From: an uncultured Clostridia bacterium
GTDB taxonomy: Bacteria > Bacillota > Clostridia > Christensenellales > CAG-917
Assembly (NCBI GenBank): GCA_934277645.1
Contig: CAKQUX010000002.1
Coordinates: 124,001 to 188,000 of the forward strand
Direction: 5' to 3'
DNA: 64,000 nt
Numbering within the stretch: the first letter of the stretch is position 1; each line of letters starts with the position of its first letter. The translations under genes and the position numbers were made by a program. Shown here one piece after another: positions 42,283-51,400 of this stretch. The notes under the pieces are model-generated. The model was given only the letters and a program-made list of their open reading frames with translations, made no database searches and was not told the origin of the DNA.

Positions 42283-43059
42283 ATGGCTTTTAAACTGTGC
42301 GCGCTAAGAAGCGGTAGCCGAGGAAACGCTACCTTAATAATGACGGACAAAACCGCGATGCTTGTCGATTGCGGTATAAGTATTTCGTCGCTTAAATCGG
42401 AACTTGGCGCTTTCAATTTAACGCCGACTGACCTTGACTGCGTTCTCATTACGCACGAGCATAACGACCACGTTTCGGGGCTGAACAAAATCGCTGTTTC
42501 CGCTCCGTTGATTTGCCACGACCGTACTTATGCCGAAATTAAAAATAAGGTCGGATACGAACCTAAACGCATAGAAATAAAAAACTTCGATTTGGGTTTC
42601 GAAGTCGGCGACGTCACCGTTCAGCCTTTCAGAATTCCGCACGACGCAGCCTATCCGGTCGGTTACAGTTTTTATAACGGCGGCGAAAAGATTTCAATCG
42701 CAACCGACATAGGGCATATAAACGACGGAATCGTCAATAATTTAAAAGGTTGCAATCTTTTGCTTTTAGAATCTAACTATGACGAAAAGATGCTTCTTAA
42801 CGGCCCCTATCCATACTATTTGAAAAAGCGCATTATGGGCAATCTCGGACATCTTTCCAATGCCGACAGCTCGCTACTGCTTAAAAGAGTATTTTCGGAC
42901 AGATTGGAAGTTTTGCTTTTAGGACACATATCGAAAGAAAACAACACGCCCGAATTCGTACTTGGCAGCGCAAATAAAACGCTTAAAGAACTAAACTCGT
43001 CGGTTTCGGCTTACGCTTTAAGCCAAACCGAAAAATCGCTTTTGTTTGAGGTAAAATGA
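42283..43059 (+). CDS. walJ: Metallo-beta-lactamase-fold exonuclease WalJ (YycJ)
   Basis: 258 residues. MAFKLCALRSGSRGNATLI is the family's N-terminal signature; the metal site is LITHEHNDHVSG near residue 62, with further ligands in RIPHDAAYPVGY, IATDIGHI and LLGHISKEN. WalJ is a 5'-3' exonuclease linked to mismatch repair and to cell-wall control in Firmicutes. An open extension to 42235 includes the promoter and is not coding. It heads a four-gene unit, walJ, CPBP, CPBP, rlmH, with four-base overlaps between each pair. In Bacillus htrA lies between walJ and rlmH. Confidence 0.92.
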   Translation: MAFKLCALRSGSRGNATLIMTDKTAMLVDCGISISSLKSELGAFNLTPTDLDCVLITHEHNDHVSGLNKIAVSAPLICHDRTYAEIKNKVGYEPKRIEIKNFDLGFEVGDVTVQPFRIPHDAAYPVGYSFYNGGEKISIATDIGHINDGIVNNLKGCNLLLLESNYDEKMLLNGPYPYYLKKRIMGNLGHLSNADSSLLLKRVFSDRLEVLLLGHISKENNTPEFVLGSANKTLKELNSSVSAYALSQTEKSLLFEVK

Positions 43060-44120
43060 AAAACAGATTCAGCTTGTCAGAGAGCGGAAACCTTTATCTC
43101 TTTGCATTGATTGCAATGAGTCTTGTTTCCTTAATAGTTTCCCTAATTCCGTCAAAGATTTACTTCGGCGGTCTTTCGCTTTCTAATTGGCTCGGATACG
43201 GTCTTATTCAAGTCGCGATTTTATCAACCGTTTTCGTTTACTCAAAGCTCAGAAAAACCGATTTCCTTTCGGCGGTCAGTCTTAAAAGAAAACCTAACGT
43301 AAAACAACTTATTTTAACGCCGTTTATTACCGTTTCCTGCCTTATAGCTTTTTTGCCGCTCTCTACCTGCTTTGCAAACCTGCTCAATCTTATCGGCTAT
43401 AAAGGCGGAGTTTCGTTGCCGACGTCGCCCGACGCCGCTCCTTATATCGTCGGACTTTTGATAATCGCCTTGCTCCCTGCAATCGGCGAAGAAACGCTTA
43501 TGCGCGGCGGAGTACTTAACGGCCTTAACGGCAAGAGCGTTTTCTTCGGCATATTTATTTCGGCATTCTTGTTTTCGTTTATGCATTCCAATCCTTTGCA
43601 AACGGTCTATCAATTCTGTTTCGGCGTTGTGCTTGCCGTTTGCGCCGTATACTCGGGGAATATTATCTGCACTATTTTAATGCATTTTTTCAACAACCTG
43701 ATATCTCTTACGATAACGACTTTCGCTCCGAACTTTTTGTCATTCGACTTCGGCGGCTTTAATTATCTTATTTATCTTGCTATGTTTATTGTAGGCATGA
43801 TGCTTCTTACGCTTTTTATGCTCATATTCTATAAGGTTACGGGCAAGGAAAAACAAAACTCGGCGTCCCTTGAAATAGACGACTATACTTTCACTTTCAC
43901 GGACAGCGAAGTTAAAAAGGAAAACTTCTTTGTCACCTACTTCAAGTGCCTCGTCGGAATTTTCACCAAACGCGGTTGGCTTCGCTTTAAATCGACTTTA
44001 AACGATTTCGTAGACTATGCAGGCGTTGAAACGGAAAAGAATAAAGCGCTTTCCGTTTACATTGCAATAGGATTTGTTTCTATCTGGTGGATTGTAAACT
44101 TTATATTGGGGGTTGTATGA
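43056..44120 (+). CDS. CPBP-family intramembrane metalloprotease, first of two (354 aa)
   Basis: Abi/CAAX-protease fold with about eight hydrophobic segments. The three conserved motifs are intact: GEETLMRGG (EExxxR) near residue 145, FSFMHSN (FxxxH) near 175 and LMHFFNN (HxxxN/D) near 210. A charged cytoplasmic segment of about 70 residues follows residue 260, and a last hydrophobic helix closes the protein. ATG overlaps the walJ stop (ATGA). In bacteria such proteases cleave membrane peptides or protect against bacteriocins; the substrate here is unknown. Its position suggests involvement in envelope quality control. Confidence 0.88.
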   Translation: MKNRFSLSESGNLYLFALIAMSLVSLIVSLIPSKIYFGGLSLSNWLGYGLIQVAILSTVFVYSKLRKTDFLSAVSLKRKPNVKQLILTPFITVSCLIAFLPLSTCFANLLNLIGYKGGVSLPTSPDAAPYIVGLLIIALLPAIGEETLMRGGVLNGLNGKSVFFGIFISAFLFSFMHSNPLQTVYQFCFGVVLAVCAVYSGNIICTILMHFFNNLISLTITTFAPNFLSFDFGGFNYLIYLAMFIVGMMLLTLFMLIFYKVTGKEKQNSASLEIDDYTFTFTDSEVKKENFFVTYFKCLVGIFTKRGWLRFKSTLNDFVDYAGVETEKNKALSVYIAIGFVSIWWIVNFILGVV

Positions 44121-45127
44121 CGGACAGACTTTTTTCAAGACGCTCTAAGGTTTGGCTTTGCTATCTTGCCATAATCATTATGACGCTTATCGTGCGAATA
44201 GGTTTTTCGTTCGGCACGACTTTAAACGACACCGAAATAGACGTCGTGTTTTCTACTGTCGTCCAAATCGTAATTTTCGGAATCGTCCCCGTCACGCTGT
44301 ATTCTCTCACCGTTTCAAAAAATTTAAAAACGACTTTTGCCGATTTCGGTTTCAAAAAAACGTCGGGGCTAAATTGGCTGAGATGTATCGCAATAGGCAT
44401 TTTAATGACCTTTTCCGCAACGTTCATCTCTATCGTCTGGCACGTTTTGCTCAACCTTATCGGGTTTAAGTACTCGCCGTCGGACACCGACTATTCAACG
44501 GTCGGAATGTTATTTCTGCAAATTTTCATAACCGCGATTCTTCCCGGCTTTTTTGAAGAAACGACGCACAGAGGTCTTTTGTTTGCGGCGTTCACGCCTG
44601 CCGAAAAGAAAAAGAACAAATGGCTTGTCGTCATCGTTTCCGCGCTTATGTTTTCGCTTATGCACCAAAACATTCGGCAAACGGGTTATACTTTTTACGA
44701 CGGCATAATTCTTGCGCTTATGTGCTATTACACAGGCAGCATTTTTCCGTCGATGACCGTACACTTTTTAAACAACTTTTCGTCCGTTCTTTCGGGATAC
44801 GCCGAACAAAACGACGGCGCACTTTACGGCTTTGTAAACAGCTTCTACGACTTTTTGACGTCGAACCTTTTGGGGCTTTTGATTTTTACCGCTCTGTTTG
44901 CGCTTGCCGTCACGCTTATAGTTTTGTTGTTTAAAGATATGAAGCGTGAATACAAAAAGAAAGAACTTTTAGAGAAAGTAAAGGACTTCGACCCGTTCGG
45001 CGACCTGATAGAAGACGAAACCGCCTTTGTGGGGATTGACCCAAAACGCGACGTTTACGCAATAATCACCGTCGTGCTCGGAGTTGTCGTAACGCTGTTT
45101 ACTCTCGTATGGGGAATTTTAAGATGA
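44117..45127 (+). CDS. CPBP-family intramembrane metalloprotease, second of two (336 aa)
   Basis: The start chosen is ATG 44117 with GGGGGTT upstream, overlapping the previous stop. Motifs are FFEETTHRG (EExxxR) near residue 146, FSLMHQN near 178 and VHFLNN near 215, each matching its neighbour and indicating a tandem duplication. The C-terminal part again has a charged loop (KDMKREYKKKELLEKVKDFDPF) followed by a final hydrophobic helix. It ends four bases into rlmH. The two may form a pair; a purely structural role is less likely because all catalytic residues are kept. Confidence 0.88.
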   Translation: MTDRLFSRRSKVWLCYLAIIIMTLIVRIGFSFGTTLNDTEIDVVFSTVVQIVIFGIVPVTLYSLTVSKNLKTTFADFGFKKTSGLNWLRCIAIGILMTFSATFISIVWHVLLNLIGFKYSPSDTDYSTVGMLFLQIFITAILPGFFEETTHRGLLFAAFTPAEKKKNKWLVVIVSALMFSLMHQNIRQTGYTFYDGIILALMCYYTGSIFPSMTVHFLNNFSSVLSGYAEQNDGALYGFVNSFYDFLTSNLLGLLIFTALFALAVTLIVLLFKDMKREYKKKELLEKVKDFDPFGDLIEDETAFVGIDPKRDVYAIITVVLGVVVTLFTLVWGILR

Positions 45128-45582
45128 AAATAAACGTTGTGGCAATAGGAAAAATAAAGGAAGATTTTTTGAAAAACGGCATTGCCGAATATCAAAAGCG
45201 TATGACGCGTTTTTCCGATTTCAATATAATCGAGCTTAACGAAGCACCGCCGTCAAAAAGCGAATCGGAACAAATCGCTTTTGAATGCGCCGAAATTTTG
45301 CCTAAACTTAAAGGCGTGGTGATTGCGACCGACATAGACGGAAAACAGCTTTCTAGCGTAGAACTCAGTCGTTTTATCGATGATAAAGCCGTTTGCGGCG
45401 CAAGCGAATTTACGTTTGTAATCGGCGGTTCGTACGGACTTGACAAAAAAATCAAAGATATGGCGGCTTTACGACTCTCGTTTTCAAAAATGACTTTTCC
45501 GCATCAGCTTTTCAGACTTATGCTGTGCGAACAAATATATCGCGCCTTAACCATTTCAAACCGACTGCCGTATCATAAATAG
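45124..45582 (+). CDS. rlmH: 23S rRNA (pseudouridine1915-N3)-methyltransferase RlmH
   Basis: Methylates pseudouridine 1915 of 23S rRNA within the assembled ribosome. 152 residues from ATG 45124. The SPOUT trefoil-knot motif FVIGGSYGLDKK near residue 100 and the C-terminal FPHQLFRLMLCEQIYRALTISNRLPYHK region are unmistakable. The start overlaps the preceding stop, making it the last gene of the walJ operon. The hairpin at 45744-45770 is its likely terminator, about 160 bp downstream. Confidence 0.97.
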   Translation: MKINVVAIGKIKEDFLKNGIAEYQKRMTRFSDFNIIELNEAPPSKSESEQIAFECAEILPKLKGVVIATDIDGKQLSSVELSRFIDDKAVCGASEFTFVIGGSYGLDKKIKDMAALRLSFSKMTFPHQLFRLMLCEQIYRALTISNRLPYHK

Positions 45583-45743
45583 AATTATGTGGCGCAAAAA
45601 ATTTAAGCGGTCGATAATAAATGTCATATCATAAACACGTCATCGATTGTTCACAAAAGGCAATCTTGTTATAAATTAATCTTACAATTTATCTTTCATA
45701 AATTATGAATTGTTGTTTAAACGTCGTTTAAAATGCGTTTAAA

Positions 45744-45770
45744 AAAACAGTTGCTAAAAGCGACTGTTTT
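45744..45770. terminator. Bidirectional terminator between rlmH and yqeY
   Basis: Stem AAAACAGTTGC/GCGACTGTTTT with one G-T pair and a 5-base loop; T-rich tails on both strands. It serves yqeY on the minus strand and probably rlmH on the plus strand. The remaining 160 bp toward rlmH is AT-rich without a gene. Confidence 0.75.
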
Positions 45771-45832
45771 CTTTTAATAAATTTACTTTATGTGTTCTAT
45801 TTTAATTCCTTGCTTACTTTCTACCGGTAAAA

Positions 45833-46255
45833 TCAAAGTCTTCTAAGAACGTCGCCGACAAGTTTCATATCTACTTTGCCTAAAAAGTTTGCCTTGAAAT
45901 GCTTCATTACGCTCGGAACACTCTTGTCTTCGAGTTTAAGAATCTCCGCTTTGATTTCGTCTTCGCTCATAAGTTTCGGCATATAATTCTTTACGGTTGC
46001 GATTTGCTTGTTAAGGCTTTCGACAGATTCGGCTCTGCCTGCTTTTTCAAAAGCGTCACGCTCCTCGACAAGTTCTTTTTCCGCCTTTTGCAAAATGCCC
46101 GTTATGTCCGCTTCGGAAAGTTCCTTGCCTTGCGCTTTAAATTCGATTGATTGAAGCATTACTTTGTTTATGACAAGGTTCAATGCGGAAACTCCGTCTT
46201 TGTCATGATTTTTCATTGCTTCTACTTTTGCTTTTTTAAGTTCGTCTAACGTCAT
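45833..46255 (-). CDS. yqeY: GatB/YqeY domain protein
   Basis: 140-residue YqeY-type protein, nearly the standard length. MTLDELKKAKVEAMKNHDK at the start, the middle AEKELVEERDAFEKAGR and the terminal KVDMKLVGDVLRRL match the family, which shares a tRNA-binding domain with the GatB subunit of glutamyl-tRNA amidotransferase. The exact function is unknown. AAGGAG precedes the ATG. It lies 3 bp after the CDF transporter on the same strand, so the two are co-transcribed. Confidence 0.92.
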   Translation of the reverse strand: MTLDELKKAKVEAMKNHDKDGVSALNLVINKVMLQSIEFKAQGKELSEADITGILQKAEKELVEERDAFEKAGRAESVESLNKQIATVKNYMPKLMSEDEIKAEILKLEDKSVPSVMKHFKANFLGKVDMKLVGDVLRRL

Positions 46256-46258
46256 ATA

Positions 46259-47542
46259 TTACTCCTTCTTGTCATTGTTCTTTTTGTTATCTTTCTCTTT
46301 TTCTTCCAAAAGTTTTTCTTCTTTTTCGGCTTTTTTGTACGCCTTTTCTTCGCTCTCTTCTTCGCTCGGCGGAGAAACGTAGTCACGGTCGATATCTACG
46401 ATGAAATTATATTCCATTCCGTCGTCGCCTGTAAAGCGATTTTTCAATTCGTCGGTTATATCTTTTAAGGTCAAGTCAAGATAGAACGGAACAACCACGT
46501 CAAAAAGCACGTTCGTTCTTGTTTTTCCCACAACTACCCTGAAATCGTGGAAATTCAAATTTTCGTTTATGCCCTTCAAAATTTGCATACACTCTTGTTT
46601 ATAACGATTGACCATAGGATTGTCTACTTCGATAGGGTCCATGTGAACGGACAAATGAATATGCATATCCTTTTTGAAGTCTTGCTCGATTTTGTCAATA
46701 AGCTCGTGCGATTCCATAACGTCTACGCTTGCCGAAACCTCGACGTGAACCATAACAAAATTTCTGCCTTCGCCGTAATTGTGAATCATAAGGTCGTGAA
46801 TTCCCAAAACGCCGTTATAGCTCATTATTTTGTTTTTAATTTTTTCGACTAGTTCTGCGTCGGGCTTTTCGCCAAGTAAAGGGTTTATGGTGCTTGCGAT
46901 AAGTTTTATGCCGGAAACGACGATAAACACGGAAACGGCAAGACCGAAAATTCCGTCGATTGATACCTTTGCGTTCGGAATAAAATCGATAAGTATGGTC
47001 GCAATCAAAACCGCTGTTGTCGAAATAACGTCGTTTAAACTATCGACGCACGACGCTTTAAGGCTTTCGCTTTCTATTGCCTTTGCAAACCGGCGATAAA
47101 TCAACAACTGCCAAAGTTTCATTCCTATTGCAACGGACAAAATAACGTAAGTAGCAACGCTTACACTCGTTGCTTCGGGATTGATAATTTTGTCTATACT
47201 TTCCTTTCCCGACAATGCGCCGAGAAAGAACACGATAAGCGCGACTATAAGCGCAGTTATGTATTCATATCTTGCATGTCCGTACGGGTGCTTACTGTCG
47301 GCAGGTTTGTTAGACATTTTAAAACCGAACATAGTCACCACACTGCTGCCTGCGTCCGACAAGTTGTTAATTGCGTCGGCGACAATCGTTATGCTCTTTC
47401 CGATAAGTCCGATGACGAGCTTGCCTACGCAAAGCAAAACGTTGGACAAAAGCCCGAAAACGCCTGCGCATATTCCGTAACGAAATCTGACGTTCGGATC
47501 GGACGTGTTTTTATAATCTTTTATAAACAGCTTTTCTAACAT
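46259..47542 (-). CDS. Cation diffusion facilitator family transporter (427 aa)
   Basis: Six-helix metal exporter with the family blocks VADAINNLSDAGSS near residue 40, HPYGHARYEYI near 70 and CVDSLNDVISTTAVL near 165, so both metal-site helices are complete. A cytoplasmic C-terminal domain (IHDLMIHNYGEGRNFVMVHVEVS near 250) binds metal and dimerises. About 100 residues beyond this there is a long charged tail ending in Lys/Glu/Asp/Asn runs that is not part of the family core. AGAGG precedes the ATG. Specificity (Mn, Fe, Zn or Co) cannot be read from sequence. First gene of the unit with yqeY. Confidence 0.92.
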   Translation of the reverse strand: MLEKLFIKDYKNTSDPNVRFRYGICAGVFGLLSNVLLCVGKLVIGLIGKSITIVADAINNLSDAGSSVVTMFGFKMSNKPADSKHPYGHARYEYITALIVALIVFFLGALSGKESIDKIINPEATSVSVATYVILSVAIGMKLWQLLIYRRFAKAIESESLKASCVDSLNDVISTTAVLIATILIDFIPNAKVSIDGIFGLAVSVFIVVSGIKLIASTINPLLGEKPDAELVEKIKNKIMSYNGVLGIHDLMIHNYGEGRNFVMVHVEVSASVDVMESHELIDKIEQDFKKDMHIHLSVHMDPIEVDNPMVNRYKQECMQILKGINENLNFHDFRVVVGKTRTNVLFDVVVPFYLDLTLKDITDELKNRFTGDDGMEYNFIVDIDRDYVSPPSEEESEEKAYKKAEKEEKLLEEKEKDNKKNNDKKE

Positions 47543-47927
47543 CGGTTTACCTCTTCCACAAATATTATCACAATCCTGCGTTTATGTAAACACTAACTTT
47601 TACACCTAAAATAAAAATAACTTTAACTCGTTTATCGCCATTAACCCTGCTTACTAATTTAACTTTGAATCAAACTATACGGTTACTTATTAAGTACCTA
47701 AATTGAAACACATATTTATACTTATATAAATATCGGTTTAACAACATAAATGTTTTTTAAAGAGTTATAAAAATAATAATTTTAGACTTTAATTTTAGAT
47801 TTTATATTTACTTTAAGATTGCTATAAAACTTGTCCATAAACTATATTCGCTGATTCATATAATAAAAAGAAAACGACTAAGCGTTTTCTTTTATATCAA
47901 CTCTGTTTCTTGCAAATGAATTTTAAT
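47543..47927. other. Intergenic stretch, about 385 bp
   Basis: Upstream of the CDF-yqeY unit and downstream of the purine operon. Very AT-rich with recurring TTTAAC/ATAAATAT words and the terminator at 47866-47893 at its right end. A promoter for the CDF gene must lie near 47543-47600 but none stands out. Confidence 0.5.
47866..47893 (-). terminator. Terminator of the purine operon
   Basis: 11-bp stem AAAAGAAAACG/CGTTTTCTTTT with a 6-base loop, 35 bases beyond the last stop; it has T-rich sequence on both sides. Confidence 0.8.
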
Positions 47928-48467
47928 CTATTTGCCGCCCTTTTTGATATTTTCGCAGGCGTCTTTGATTTCCTTTTTCACGTCGTTGAAAGTTTCGGTA
48001 AGCGACTCCGTTACGTCTTTCATTATCGAATCGATAAACGACTTGATTTTGCCCATAGGTCTTTCGTCGGACTGAGCTGTTTTGCTATTTGCATCGCTGC
48101 CGCTTTCCGTGTTTTTGAAATCATCGTACACCGTTTGAAAGTTATCGACGGTTTCACCCGTTTTAGCTTCTTCGCCTTTAATCTCGGCATCTTTGCCGCC
48201 GACATCTTCAATAAAGCCACAAACGAATTCGTCATCGTACTCCGATTGCATTTTCTTTGCAAGTTCAGACGCCGTACTCTTTAAATCCTCGTCTTTATCG
48301 CAAAATTTGTCAAGCTCCTTTTTAAAGGCTTTAAGTTCGGTTTTAAGTCCTTCGTCGTTCGTTTCCTTCAAGCAAGCGTTAAGGCGATACGCAAACTCTC
48401 CTTGAAGTTGGTCGGCGTTTATTTCCCCGTCGATAAATTTTTTTAAAGCTAAATAAATGTTTTTCAT
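47928..48467 (-). CDS. Unknown acidic helical protein at the end of the purine operon (179 aa)
   Basis: Not recognised. The ATG at 48467 overlaps the purL stop (TGATG), so it is translated together with purL. The sequence is hydrophilic and helical, rich in Lys, Asp and Glu, begins MKNIYLALKKFIDGEINADQ and ends in an amphipathic stretch IDSIMKDVTESLTETFNDVKKEIKDACENIKK. No membrane segment and no signal peptide. The central region (about residues 95-130) is low-complexity and probably disordered. Its coupling to purL suggests a role linked to purine metabolism or merely convenience; there is no further evidence. Confidence 0.75.
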   Translation of the reverse strand: MKNIYLALKKFIDGEINADQLQGEFAYRLNACLKETNDEGLKTELKAFKKELDKFCDKDEDLKSTASELAKKMQSEYDDEFVCGFIEDVGGKDAEIKGEEAKTGETVDNFQTVYDDFKNTESGSDANSKTAQSDERPMGKIKSFIDSIMKDVTESLTETFNDVKKEIKDACENIKKGGK

Positions 48468-51400
48468 CAACTAAAATATTTCACTCCCGATTCAAAAATT
48501 TTCATATCGAAATTGCCGTCGAAGTTTTTGTAAAGGTCGGCGCCGATTCTTTCACTATGTCCCATTTTGCCAAACACTCTTCCGTCGACACTTGTGATTC
48601 CTTCGATTGCCATAAAACTGCCGTTCGGATTAAACGGAGATTCCATGGTGGCATTATGTCCCTTGACGTATTGCGTTGCTATTTGCCCGTTTTTCATAAG
48701 CTCGTCAAGAGTTTTGTCCGTTGCGATAAATTTGCCTTCGCCGTGAGAAACGGCAACCGAATATACGTCGCCGACTTTAAGCGAATTAAGCCACGGCGAT
48801 TTGTTCGACGCTACTCTTACGTCAACCATCGTCGAAACGTGGCGCGGAATAGTGTTGAAAGTCAAAGTCGGAGATTGTTCTGTCATTGGTCTTATCTCAC
48901 CGTATGGTACAAGTCCGAGTTTTACAAGCGCTTGGAAGCCGTTGCATATTCCGAGTATCAAGCCGTCGTTTTTTTCTAAAAGTTCCGTTATCGCTTCTTT
49001 GATTTTAGGATTCCTGAAAGTGGTTGCGATAAACTTTCCGCTTCCGTCAGGTTCGTCGCCACCCGAAAAACCGCCCGGAAACGCAATAATATTGGCTCTT
49101 TTAATATGCTTTACGATTTCGTCAACGCTTTCTTCAACGTCACTTGCCGTAAGATTTTTAACAACGAATATTTCCGTTTCCGCTCCCGCCTTGTCAAAAC
49201 TGCGCTTTGTGTCAAGCTCGCAGTTCGTACCCGGGAATGCAGGAATGAAAACTCGCGGTTTTGCGACTTTTATGCTCGACGTTTTCTTTTCGCTCGAAAC
49301 GTAACTGACGTTTTTCACTTCGCCTTTTTCATCGGTCTTTGTCGGGAATATCGGATTAAGCTTTCCGACGTATGCTTCCGTCGCCTCTTCGACAGACAAA
49401 ATCTGACCGCCCGACGTAAAGTCTTTTTCGGTTGTTTCGCCGATATAAACGGCTTCCGTCCCGAGACTTTCTGCGTCGTCCGTTGCAATTATGATTTCGC
49501 CGTAACGCTCGGAGAACAAGTCGCCGTATTTAAAATCAAAGCCCAAGCCGTTGCCCAAACAGCTTTTTACGACAGCCGCGCCCACGCCGCCGTTTTCGAC
49601 AACCGTTGCAAACTTTATTTCGCCGCTTGCGATTTTTTCTGAAACGACGGCATAAACGTTTTTCACGCTGTCAAAATTCGGAACGGCATATCTGTCCTTT
49701 TTGAAAGGTAACAAATACAACTTTTCGCCTTTTGTTTTTAACACGTTAGTTATAAGTTTGTCAACGTTTTGTGTGCCGAGCGCAAAAGATATAAGCGTCG
49801 GCGGAACGTCGATGTTTTCAAAACTTCCGCTCATACTGTCTTTACCGCCGATTGCGCCAAGCCCCAAACTAAGTTCGGTGTAAAACGCTCCGAGCAATGC
49901 GGATACAGGTACGCCCCATCTTTCGGCTGAATTTCCGAGTTTCATAAAATACTCTTGGAGCGTAAGGTATATCTTGTCAAGTTCCACGCCCGATGCGACA
50001 AGTTTCGACACGGAACATACAATCGAATATATTGCGCCGACAAACGGTGAAGATTCCATAAGATAAGGCGAATATCCCCAACTTGCAACCGACGCGATTT
50101 TGCAGTCGTCGGTCGGAGCAACAAGCGCGCCTATCGCAAGTGACGGCGTAAGTTGATTCTTTCCGCCGAACGGCATATACACCGTTCTTGCGCCAATCGT
50201 AGAATCGAAAGTTTCGCTGAGTCCCTTTTTCGAGCATACGTTAAGGTCGCTGAGAGCAAGAGTAAGTCCTCTCTTAAAGCTCTTCAACTTTCTGTCGAAA
50301 AACGTTGTGCGTTTGTCGTCTATTGTTGCAGACGTTTCTTGTCTTACTCCGTTCGTGTTCAAAAACTCACGTTCTATATCGACAATCGTTTTGCCCTTAA
50401 ACGTCATTTTCATTCTGCCGTCGCTTGTGACTTTGGCAACGACGGTAGCTTTAAGGTTTTCCGCTTTTGCAAGTTCTTTAAACTCTTCTTCGTTTTCGGG
50501 CGCGATAACAATCGCCATTCTTTCCTGCGATTCGCTTATCGCAAGTTCCGTTCCCGTCAAACCTTCGTATTTAATCGGCACTTTGTCAAGGTCGATTTCA
50601 AGCGAATCGGCAAGTTCTCCGATTGCAACGCAAACGCCGCCTGCTCCGAAATCGTTGCAACGCTTTATCATTTTCGTAACTTTTTCGTTTAAAAACAAGC
50701 GTTGAAGTTTGCGTTCGACAAGCGCGTTGCCCTTTTGCACTTCTGCTCCGCATTTCTCAACCGACTTGCTGTCGTGAGCCTTCGACGAACCCGTTGCGCC
50801 GCCGCAACCGTCGCGTCCCGTTTCTCCGCCGAGCAATACGATAAGGTCGCCCTGTTCAGGGCAATATCTTATGACGTTCTCTCTTTTATTCGAGCCGACT
50901 ACAAAACCTGTTTCGAGTCTTTTTGCCTTATATCCCTCGTGATAGACTTCGTCAACCGTTCCCGTTGCAAGTCCTATTTGGTTGCCATACGACGAAAAAC
51001 CTTTTGCCGCCACCTTTGTCAAAACTCGTTGCGGAAGTTTTCCTTTTAAGGTTTCTTTTTCAAGCGGATTTGCGGCTCCCGTAATGCGCATAGCGTTGTA
51101 AACGTACGTTCTGCCCGAAAGAGGGTCTCTTATCGCGCCGCCGAGACACGTTGCCGCGCCGCCGAACGGTTCGATTTCGGTCGGGTGATTGTGCGTTTCG
51201 TTTTTAAACATAACGAGCCAGTCTTCGGTTTTGCCGTTTGTAGTTACGGGTACGACAATCGAACACGCGTTGATTTCGTCAGATTCGTCGAGCGCTTCGA
51301 GTTTGCCGCGACGCTTCAACTCTTTGACTGCGATTGTGGCTATATCCATAAGGCACGGATATTTTTCAGGCCTTGTTTTATATATGTCTTTAAAAACTCT

